Below the pieces are notes generated by a model that saw only the letters and a list, made by a program, of their open reading frames with translations, did no database searches and was not told the origin of the DNA. Both the position numbers and the translations under genes were made by a program. A DNA stretch of 64,000 nt from Cynocephalus volans (Eukaryota > Chordata > Mammalia > Dermoptera > Cynocephalidae), in NCBI RefSeq assembly GCF_027409185.1, contig NC_084466.1:74010501-74074500 (forward strand), in the 5' to 3' direction. Shown piece by piece: positions 55,410 through 64,000 of this stretch. Numbering within the stretch: the first letter of the stretch is position 1; each line of letters opens with the position of its first letter.

Positions 55410-57252
55410 CTTCTGACTTCCTGTTAAGATGGTGAAATAGATGGTCCCCAGCGTCACTCTCTCCCACAAATCAACCAATTTACAACTATAAAAAAGTCAA
55501 GCTGGGGCCACTAGAGCTCAGGGAAGAGGAGGAGAGACCTATGGAATGAATGAAGGCAGGAGAAGCCACAATGAGAGGAAGAAAAAACTGCTCTGAGTGT
55601 TTCGAGCCCTAGCCGCTTCCAGGCTAGAGCTGCTGAGAGCATGGAGCACAGAACCAGCAAAAGCCACAGCTGTGCCCTTTGGATGAAGTTGCTTGGAGGC
55701 AACAGGGGAGAAGAGGGCCTTGCACCCCCAGGGCAGCAAGACCACGAATAGGGTTCCCATGGACCCACATAAAAGTGAGGAGCCACAACAACTGAAAAAA
55801 AGGAGCCACTCAGAGACCAGTGAGTCATCGCAAGGGACTGAAGCACAGCCTGTCCCATGGGAAGTGTTTGCAGGACGGGCAGTGGGTGAGACAGGCCCAC
55901 CAGGGGAACACTGGGGCACAGCAAGGACAGCTGATCTGCCCCCCAATCAGCACAGGACCACTCAGAGGAGACTGGTCAGGAATACAGAATTGCATGGGGT
56001 ACAGTTTGAATAGTCTCAGACCCAGACCAGAGTTTCTACACAACCCATGTGCACCAGATCACATGAGAGCCGGAAGTGCCTATAAAGCCAGCCATTAAAC
56101 CCTGAGCTGCACAAAAACCCTTCCCTAGGGAAACAGCAGCAAAGCAGCAATTTAGCTAAACCACACAGCTCAGTTACTGGTATCCACAGGAAGTTCCCCC
56201 ATTTTAGAAGTAAGCAAAGGACAACAAATTAGTTCCAACACAGAGGTTAAGTGGTGGGAACAGCAATTAATCCAACACAGAACTGAAAGAAAAAACAAAG
56301 TACCCACAACCAGAGACAAAGTTTGATATTAAATAGTAAAGGTCTAAGTTCACGAAAGAACACCTATAACACCTAGAAGGACTGGAAGTTCCCTGAGCTA
56401 CCAAGCCAGAAACGGGGGAGGTCTGGGGGCTCAGCAATGCCCACTGACACCTGCAACCAGTCCTGAGGGCCTCAGCCATGTCCCCCCAACACATGCAGCC
56501 AGACTTGCAGCGACCACCACTGAGCCACCACAGGAAGCGCCTTGGGCTCTCCTGAGCTTAGGTGGGGGGGGGCCTTGGGCCTCAGCCATCCCCCTCAGAC
56601 ACCTGCAGCCAGCCCAGTGGTGACCACCGAACAGCTGCAGGAAGCATCCTGGGCTCTCCTGAGCTGGGGTGGTGGGGGACTGAGGGCCTTGTCCACAACC
56701 CTCTTGACACTTGTAACCAGCCCAGCAGCGACCACTGAGCCAACCCAGGAAGCACCCTGGGTTCTCCCAAGCCAGGGCCGTGGGGGGCTTAGGGCCTTGG
56801 GCACACTCCCCCTGACACCCGCAACCAGCCCACTGGTGACCATTGAGTTCCCGCAGGAAGTGCCCTGGGCTCTCCTGAGCCAGGAAAGTGGGGTTCAAGG
56901 ACCTCGGCCAGGCTCTCTCCCTACATGTGCAGCCAGCCCAAGCAACAACCACCAATCCTCAGCAAGAAGGGCCCCGTGTTCCTGAACTGGAGTGGTGGGT
57001 GGTGTCGAGGGCTCTTGCCACATCCCTCTGATACTGCAGCCAGCCCGGCAATAACCAAGCCACTGCTGGAAGCCCCCCAGTCTCCCCTGTGGGAATGAGG
57101 GGGTGCCACAGGCCTCAGTCCTGCCCCTCCTACTTCCTCCTCCTTCCATCACATATCCTTCCCCTTTCCCCTCTTCTCCTCCCTCCCAGCTGTTCAACTG
57201 CTCCACAACATCCTAGAATGTATTAATAAAACTACATTTTCTTTAAAAATAA
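55410..57252 (+). mobile_element. L1 5'-UTR-like element with internal minisatellite
   Basis: Starts cttcctgttaagatggtg, as L1 5' ends of primate-like L1s do, and continues with 5'-UTR-type sequence ('gagctgcacaaaaaccctt', 'agctaaaccacacagctcag'). There is no ORF1 or ORF2. After a ~108-bp tandem array it ends with 'attaataaaactac' and an A-rich tail. So it is either a 5' L1 fragment with an ordinary A-rich junction or a short composite element. Frames of 100-170 residues on both strands come from GC-rich repeat sequence. Confidence 0.7.
56464..57105. repeat. ~108-bp minisatellite, about six units
   Basis: Unit starts near 56464, 56573, 56680, 56788, 56897 and 57005 (period 101-109). Each holds a version of 'gagggcctcagcca', 'acacctgcagccagccc' and 'ggaagc.ccctgggctctcct'. 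Units are clearly diverged. Confidence 0.9.
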
Positions 57253-57264
57253 AAATACCACCTC

Positions 57265-57425
57265 CTTATAGTTAATGAACTAAACTTACTGCTCACTACA
57301 CATCAGGAAATTTCTACTGAGTAAACATATGTAACAGCGTGGCTGTGCTCAAGTCCCTGAGCATCTGAGAATCCATATTAGAAAGGAAAAAATGCTAGAA
57401 GGTAAACCATACAAAGAGCATAGAT
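57265..57425 (+). pseudogene. C2H2 zinc-finger remnant (right part)
   Basis: Decayed fingers in shifting frames: NLLLTTHQEISTE-stop-TYV resembles a finger end plus linker with mutations, and EHLRIHIRKEKMLEGKPYKE resembles the next. Same strand as the left part, from which it is separated by the L1-like element, so both may be one interrupted pseudogene. Confidence 0.45.
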
Positions 57426-57560
57426 TTTAGAATCAGATGGCCCCAAGATTTAAAACCACAGCTGTGGAAATTAAATGTGTAACTTTGAAGAAGTTACTTA
57501 AAGCCCTTTTGGTCTCAATCTCCCTATCTGTAAATTGGTGGGGAAAAAATATAACAGAAA
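57415..57560 (+). mobile_element. MIR
   Basis: 'catagattttagaatcagatgg', 'tgaagaagttacttaaagcc' and 'ctccctatctgtaaattgg' match MIR sense. Confidence 0.7.
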
Positions 57561-57902
57561 AATAAGTAATCCATAGGGATTTTTGAGGAAAAAATATGTG
57601 TAAAGATTTTACAACCTTGGTTGTTATTAATATGATAGTAAGAACAGGGACATGTACTTTTCCTATGTAGGAGGATTGAATATTATAAATATGCTCATTC
57701 TCATCAAATTAATTTATTGGTATCATGTAAGTCTTATCAGAACACCCAGGGCTTTTTTCTTAAATAATTTATTCCAGAATTAACTGGATGAATAAATGGG
57801 CATGGATAACTGATAAGAAATTGGGGGAGAGAGATTCTTACAAGATATAATAAAGCTATAATTATTAAAACTGAAAATAAATCAAAGGAACAGAATAGAT
57901 AG

Positions 57903-58312
57903 TGTACTAGTCTGTGCCTACACTACCATAACAAAGTACCACAGATACTGTGGGTTAAACCACAGAAGTTTATTTTCTCACAATTCTGGAGGCTAGAAGT
58001 CAGATCAAGGTGTTGGCAGAGTTGGTTTCTTTGGAGTCCTCTCTCCTTGACTAGTAGATGACCACCTTCTCCCTGTGTCTTCAGGTGGTCTTTCCTTTGT
58101 CTGTGTCCTAATCTCTTCTTATAAGGACACCAGTTGTATTGGATTAGGGCCCACCCATGTGACCTCACTTTACCTTAATTACCTCTTTAAATGCCCTATC
58201 TCTAAATACAGTCACATTCTGAAGCACCCAGAATTAGGAATTCAGCACATGAATTTGATGGTTAGGCGGATGGAGTGGGGATGTGAATGTTGGGACAGAA
58301 TTCAGCCCATAA
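57903..58312 (-). mobile_element. MLT1-type LTR, reverse
   Basis: Starts tgtactagtctgtgcct, contains 'gtttattttctcacaattctggaggctag' and 'cttcttataaggacacc', ends near 'gaattcagcccataa'. Confidence 0.83.
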
Positions 58313-58379
58313 TGGAGTGTTTCGTTTTTTAAAACCATATTATAATGCTGTAAAATTCAAGGCCAGGTTGTTAACTTAA

Positions 58380-58915
58380 AAAAAAAATCCTGTAGCTCTA
58401 TTTATAATAGCCAAGATATGGAACCAACCTAAATGCCCGTTGCTAGATGACTGGATAAGGAAAATGTGGTATATATACACAATGGAATAGTACTCAGCCA
58501 TTTACAAAAATGAAATTCTACCATTTGCAGCAGCATGTATGAACTTGGAGAAAATTACGTTAAGTGAAATAAGCCAGGCACAGAAAGAGAAATACCACAT
58601 GTCCTCACTTATAAGTGGGAGCAAAGAAAGAGAGAGAGAGAAAGGGAGAGAGAAAGAGAAAAAGAAAGAAAAAGAGAAAAACTACAATAAAATGTTGAAC
58701 TTTCAGGAGAGAATAGATCTATAGTTACTAGAAGTGGGAAAGGGGGAAGGGTTAGGAAGTAAATGGGTAAGGGACGCAAAGAGAAATTATGATTTGTGAG
58801 ATGAGCATGCTAATAATATTGCTCATCACATACTATATATGAATACTGATAAGTCAGCTCTATACCCCATAAATATTTTAGTCAAAAATAAATTTTTTAG
58901 GGAAATAAAATCCTT
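58380..58915 (+). mobile_element. L1 3' end (ORF2 end plus 3' UTR)
   Basis: 'tatttataatagccaagata', 'gtggtatatatacacaatgg' and 'acttataagtgggagc' are the sense L1 ORF2 end; then a GA-rich tract (58625-58680), 'tataccccataaatatttt' and an A-rich end. 5'-truncated; a younger copy than the antisense L1s near SPART. Confidence 0.88.
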
Positions 58916-58985
58916 TCAGTTAGTCTTTCAGTTACCTATGAAAAAAGGGGAAAACCATTTTCATTTATGACAATTGTGGGAGATA

Positions 58986-59069
58986 CAAGGGTACTTCAAA
59001 AAGTTTATGGAAAGATTCGTATCATCTCTTAATTCTATTTTTCCATGAACTTTTTGAAGTGCTCTCATA
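58986..59069. mobile_element. Mariner-type MITE, copy 2
   Basis: Near-perfect palindrome: gtacttcaaaaagtttatgg (58991) against ccatgaactttttgaagtgc (59043). Flanked by TA-containing sequence (gataca / catag). Related to copy 1 at 3372. Confidence 0.75.
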
Positions 59070-59127
59070 GATTATTACAAACAAAACCTGCACCATACAC
59101 TGAAATGAGAAAATACCAGATGATCAG

Positions 59128-59516
59128 TGTAATAGTCTGCTCAGGCTGCCATCACAAAATACCACAGACTGAGTGGCTTAAACAACAGAAATTTACTTTC
59201 TCACAGTTCTGGAGTCTGGGAAATCCAAGATCAAGGTGCGAGCCAATTCAGTTGCTAACAAGGGCTCTCTTTCTTCCTTGCAGACATCTGTCTTATATCT
59301 GTGTCCTCACATGGCAGGAAGAGAGAGAGAGAGAGAGAGAGAACACCCTAATGTCTCTTCTTATAAGGACACTAATTTTATAGAATCAGGGCCACATCCT
59401 TATGACCTCATTTAACCTTTATCACCTCCTCATGGGCCCTGCCTCCAAATACAGTCACATCAGGGGTTAGTTCTTGAACGTACGAATTTTGGGGGAACAT
59501 TAAATAGTGTGTAACA
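59128..59516 (-). mobile_element. MLT1-type LTR, reverse, with (GA)n
   Basis: Starts tgtaatagtctgctcagg, contains 'tttctcacagttctggagtct' and 'cttcttataaggacact', ends 'agtgtgtaaca'. A (GA)n run at about 59319-59342 lies inside it. Confidence 0.85.
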
Positions 59517-59519
59517 ACC

Positions 59520-60220
59520 ATGAAACTATCACTTTCTAAATACTATCTTTCCTTCTACCCACCACCAACAAATAAGAACTTTAGCCTGCCTGCCCAATTT
59601 AGGAAAGGGCTTCTGGGAAGATAACTGGGACCAAGGAGCCAATTAACAGGAATGTTTTATTGGGATTTTTATCATCACAGGGACCTTTAAAAGAGCTAAA
59701 GAAAAGTAATGAGTTATTCAAGAAATTCTGTTTGGAAAATTGGTGTAGTATTGAGAAAACAATTTATTTAGGTTGTCACTGCATACTTAATGCTAAAAAA
59801 TTCCAGGTGAATTATATAGTTAAATATATAAAAAAAGATAATATATGAAAATGAAGCTGGGTGAGATATTAGTAGCTAAGATGATGGACAAAAGGTCTAT
59901 ATTTTCACTACATCTATATCCACTGTAATTCCATTAGAAAACACTAAGCTTCCAACAGCTAAATATGAGTAGGACATAAAGAGACAATTCATAAGTATGC
60001 AAAAATAGTCAACTTGTCTTTTAGTCAAAGAAATTTGAACTGAAACATACAATTTGTTGCCTACTGAAGAAGTAGAGATTTTTCAAAAAGTGAAACAGGC
60101 TCTTTATACATTACCAGTAGCAGTCTAGTACTACCCCTTTGGAAAGCACTTTTTGGATAAATTTCTTATAATGATGAAGAAGAAGATGATGAAAATGGTG
60201 AAGAAGATGATGAAAACAAC
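59520..60220. other. CCDC169 intron 2, unassigned
   Basis: AT-rich, no exon seen; a short GAA/GAT-rich tract lies at 60172-60220. Confidence 0.4.
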
Positions 60221-60224
60221 TAAC

Positions 60225-60425
60225 TTTTATAGCATTTTCTGTGTGCTCTGCAGTGTTCTACACATTTTACATATTTTAATTAATCCTACTAATATCCTAT
60301 AACATAGGAACTTTAATTATTCTTATTTTACAGATGAGAAATTTAGGCATGAAAATGGTAAAAACTTGCTCCAAATCACAGAAATAAGCTAGCAAGTTTT
60401 GGAGAGGTGACTCAAACCCACTAAT
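60225..60425 (-). mobile_element. MIR, reverse
   Basis: 'attcttattttacagatgagaaa' and 'cactaatcgtac' flank a reversed MIR core. An L2-like piece ('tgtctctagtgcctagtacagtgcc') follows at 60810. Confidence 0.8.
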
Positions 60426-60980
60426 CGTACTTCGGGGACTTTTTCCCTCATGAAATTGCCTGAAAGTAGGGGGAAGGGCAGCTTTGCCTGTAGAGATACT
60501 CTTTGCTGCAATATGTTCTCCCCTTTTTTGACATGTTGGTATTTTGTTCTTGCTGTTCTCACCTTCTCACCATATTGTTTCTCACTTTCTCTGGCTTCGA
60601 TCAGAGGTCATTTTCCTTAAGCATTTCCTGATGTTCTTCAGTCTTGATCTTCCATCTATAGTTTCCTTCCACCACCTTCCAGATCAGTGTCCTTCTGTGT
60701 ATTCCATAGAATCCATTAACCAAAATTTTTCTCAAATGTTCTGGTTTTATGTCTTTTTCTCCCAACTAGTTCTAGTGCTGATTAACAGCAGGGACTGTGT
60801 CTATTTTTGTGTCTCTAGTGCCTAGTACAGTGCCACATTAAACATTTGCCTTTCCTTGCTAAAAACATTTTCTTCTTTTACAAAATCTTTTCAAATTAAC
60901 ATAACTTTATTGCTTTAATCATTATAAATACAGTGAACTACACAATTAAACATGACTGAATTATAAAGGCTCAGGTAGAG

Positions 60981-61307
60981 TGCTATTGTTTGAAGGTGTC
61001 TCCTCCAAAATTCAGGTGTTGCCACGATGATAATACTAAGAGCTGGGGCCTTTAAGAGGTGATTATGCCATGAGGGCTCCTCCCTTCTTAATTGGATCAA
61101 GGCCCTTATAAAAGAGGCTTCATCCAGCATTTGGTTAGATTGCCCTTCTGCCTTCTGCCACGTGAGGATGCAGCCTCACCAGACCAAGTGGTGGCATGTT
61201 GATCTTTGACTTCCCAGCCTCCAGAACTGTGAGAAATAAATTTCTGTTCTTTACAAATTACTCAGTCTCAGGTATTTTGGTGTAGCAGCACAAAACAGAC
61301 TAAGACA
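60981..61307 (+). mobile_element. Solo MaLR LTR with perfect 5-bp duplication
   Basis: Starts 'tgctattgtttgaaggtgtc', contains 'ttgacttcccagcctccaga' and AATAAA, ends 'acagactaagaca'. Flanked by tagag at 60976-60980 and 61308-61312. Confidence 0.92.
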
Positions 61308-61309
61308 TA

Positions 61310-62815
61310 GAGTCGATTTTCAACCAATTCAACTGTGTTCTTTCTAACACTTCAAAATGTTTTATTTGCCACTGTCGTTTAATTGTTGTTTAATGGGGCT
61401 TTCTTGTTTGTTTTTTGTTAACATTGCTGTCTCTCTTTGGAAAATAAAAATAGAAATTTTTATCTAAGAGTTAGGGCTGCACCTAATTTCCTCCTTTTTT
61501 TTTCTTTTTTCTTTCTCTTTTTAATTTTCTCCTTTTTTATCAACCTCCCCTTCCAAGGCCAATTCATGAAACTGAACATGAGTCAAACTTCAAGAATTTT
61601 TCAACTACAATGTATATTGAGAAGTAAAATAATAAAAAAAGAAAATATGACAAAAAATAAATAAACAATTAAATTTAATTTTAAAAAGAATTTTTCAATT
61701 TTTTGTTTGATTTTGCTTTTTTATTGTACTGATTTTTGCCAAGATCCCTCTTTAAGATTGCAGATAATCTGATTTTTCCTTTAAAATGTACAATGCCTGC
61801 TTTTGTTTTGTTTGTTTGTAGAGTTGCTGCAGGAGCAATGGTTTCATGGAATTACTGCTCAGAGTATTTATTTTTTCCCTCCAAGAGACACAAATGTTTT
61901 GCTAAATATTTATTCTCATAACCTGTATTTTAAATAATGGCTTATTATGAGTATACCTTAGGCCTCCTTAGGTCGATTGCTATTATGCTCAAGGTAAGGG
62001 ATCATCTTTTTTTGGTGTCAAAGTTTATTGTGGCAGTCTCAAAGACAACACATCTCTTACTTGGGCTGGTTTCAGATGGTTCTGAACTTCCCTATCAAGT
62101 CCATTTCAAAAACTTGCTCTTTTTAATTTCCAACCTTATCCTCAGTTGAAAATATAGCTTCTTCAACTACATTGTATATTGATAAATTAAAATTTAAAAA
62201 TAAAATATAACTTCAACATCACAGGTGAAAAATGATGCAAAAATTACAAACCTTAGTATTTTCAATACCTTTGGGTTATCACAGAACAAAGTGTGGTAGG
62301 GAAAGGAAAACTCAATGTGGTTCTTTTTTAGGGGGAAAAAAACCAAAAAAACCAGTTGACCATTAGGAAGTTGACCTGATTGTGGGAGCCAATGCTGTTT
62401 TGTGAAAAAAAAAAATTTATTTTTAATCATCAGTTTTGTGGGCCTCCATCCACTTGCTAAGAGATCAGAAATTCCAGCACATTTATTGGTATTAGCCATG
62501 TAAGTCAGTGATGGCTGCAGGTTTTGATAAGTTATATACTCTTTATTTTTATGCAATTGCATGTGTCTTTTAATTAATGAATTGTTAATAATGTACACAT
62601 TATCTTACTGTTTTATGTGGACCCTTCCTCATAGTAAGTTATCAAAACAGCAATGCATTCTCAGGTCAACTTTGGCAATGTGGCAATAATTAGTACTGGT
62701 AGGATAGATTGGATGTAGAAATGAACTATTTGCAGAAGGCCAAACAAAGATATGCCAAACTAACTCTAGAAACCAGTCTCAATGATTACTCATTGTCTAG
62801 ATAGCTTAAGAGCAG
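61310..62815. other. CCDC169 intron 2, unassigned
   Basis: AT-rich with homopolymer runs; no exon or repeat assigned. Confidence 0.4.
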
Positions 62816-62820
62816 ATTAT

Positions 62821-62920
62821 ACTTTACTCCAAACTCTGATTAGTTTGTATACTTTATGAGAAAGTTGTACACTTTGCTCTAAACTCTGATTAGTTTGTAT
62901 ACTTTATTAGAATGTTGACC
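62821..62920. repeat. 50-bp tandem duplication
   Basis: 62821-62870 and 62871-62920 share 'aaactctgattagtttgtat' and flanking bases, differing at a few positions. Confidence 0.92.
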
Positions 62921-62924
62921 TGGA

Positions 62925-64000
62925 ACTAACTGAGCTTACTTTCACACCTATGCAGAGCTGACTTATCTATTACACACAGTAGGGTCCATGATACTTTTAG
63001 AAGCCCATGAGATGTTTTAATTTCTTTTGAAATCAGAAGGCTAAAATGAATATGATCCAGTATCGGATTATATTTATCTTTATACCAACAGTAATAAAAC
63101 AGAATTTTTAGTACTTTTTTATGGAGAAAAGGGTCCACAAAGGCAGAAGTGCCTAGGCCCATAAGGCAGCCCTACAGCAACATAAGACTATTTTCTTCCC
63201 ATTTTTCATGTACACTACTATTTTTAAATTTTCTCCTTTAATTCAATAGTTTGTATGCCTTTCTGTTTGTTCTTTTGTCTCCTGCAGTCCAGAACCATCT
63301 GTGTACACTGAAGGAATTACACATTTGAGTCATACATTGGAGGTTAATTCACCACACTGGGGAACATGAATATTGACATGATTACCTCTAAGACCTTGCA
63401 CTCATTAACATTAACACATAATAGTATATGTATTATTAGGCTTATCGATATTTGATGATCTTTAGGTCAATAATATTTTTAATGTAAAATGTGGTCAAAA
63501 TTTATAAACTATACTCAATTGTGCCAAAAATAAATTGCATCTTTAATTTTTTGGTAACCATTATCATCTTGCTATGAAGCCCCCATTCTCATGATGGGAA
63601 AGGGGTACTATGACAAAGAGAGACTTCAGGTAGCCAGTAATAAAGATTCCATCTATTTGAGCTCAACAGTACCTTTTGGATATGTTCAGTCATTCAGGGC
63701 TTCTCCTTTCTTCTTGTTCCCTAAAGCATTTTGATAAATGGCTTTCAGTGTCAGTTTGGGAGGGTGTTTGGGCTGCTTTCCTTGGTAGAACATATTTGTA
63801 TAGAGGTTAATGTATAAGGGAGACCTGTGTCAGGGTTGAGGAGGTTGGCAGTAGTGTATGCTAGTATTCTCTTTCTCCTTAGAGTCCTCTATCAACAATT
63901 ATGTAGCAGAAGTTATCTCGGATGTGTAAAGAACATTCAAAGTTGAAAAGAAACCATTTTTTTTCTCTCTACAAAGCCTGACTTTGAAGGCTCCCAAAAA
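62925..64000. other. CCDC169 intron 2, window end
   Basis: No exon confirmed. An acceptor-like 'gtctcctgcag' at about 63278-63288 is not followed by recognisable CCDC169 sequence. Confidence 0.4.

Noticed and set aside
55511-55946. 135-137-residue minus-strand frames
   Set aside because: They lie antisense in the L1 5'-UTR-like sequence and match no family.
56431-56985. Overlapping 174- and 147-residue frames on opposite strands
   Set aside because: Both run through the minisatellite, where GC-rich units simply lack stops.
63278-63330. Acceptor-like gtctcctgcag with a short open frame
   Set aside because: Does not encode the expected continuation of CCDC169 and has no paired donor that I can support.
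1-64000. Search for CRISPR arrays, operons, phage or plasmid features
   Set aside because: The whole window is mammalian nuclear DNA; direct repeats found are SINE, LTR or tandem duplications.

Overview
This is a nuclear genomic window from a eutherian mammal. It has spliced genes with canonical GT-AG introns, two CpG-island promoters, and dense interspersed repeats (L1, L2, MIR, MaLR/ERVL LTRs, hAT and Tigger DNA transposons). The short interspersed elements are tRNA-Ile-like monomers and dimers of the type described as CYN SINEs in colugos (Dermoptera). No Alu, B1/B2 or carnivore/ungulate SINE was seen. I infer a colugo (Galeopterus/Cynocephalus); this rests on remembered SINE sequence and no database search was run.

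Layout on the + strand. 1-4.4 kb is repeat-rich: an antisense L1 split by a MaLR LTR, a (CA)n tract and a mariner-type MITE. 4.4-5.7 kb is a CpG island, the likely promoter and untranslated first exon of SPART (spartin, SPG20). 12.9-38.3 kb holds the eight coding exons and 3' UTR of SPART. They join without a frame break into a predicted 672-residue protein with an MIT domain, a PPAY motif and a C-terminal senescence-type domain. Introns carry colugo-type SINEs, MER20, Tigger copies, MIRs, antisense L1s, and a 31-nt truncated U1 snRNA pseudogene flanked by an 18-bp duplication.

38.4-48.9 kb is intergenic and almost wholly mobile-element debris: several LTRs, including an MLT2-type LTR split by about 1.85 kb of younger insertions. 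49.2-49.8 kb is a second CpG island with a perfect CRE palindrome and an X-box-like site. It drives CCDC169, whose first two coding exons lie at 49548-49630 and 51393-51466; the rest of that gene lies past the window. The 51.5-64 kb intron holds an L1 5'-UTR-like element with a ~108-bp minisatellite, remnants of a C2H2 zinc-finger sequence on either side of it, an L1 3' end, MLT1/MST LTRs, a second mariner MITE and MIR/L2 pieces.

SPART and CCDC169 run in the same direction, about 11 kb apart, matching the mammalian SPART-CCDC169-SOHLH2 order. I saw no new gene system. The points most worth a second look are the U1 retro-pseudogene, the minisatellite-bearing L1-like composite, a solo LTR with an internal 39-bp duplication just inside CCDC169, the CRE/X-box promoter, and the small SPART coding indels.
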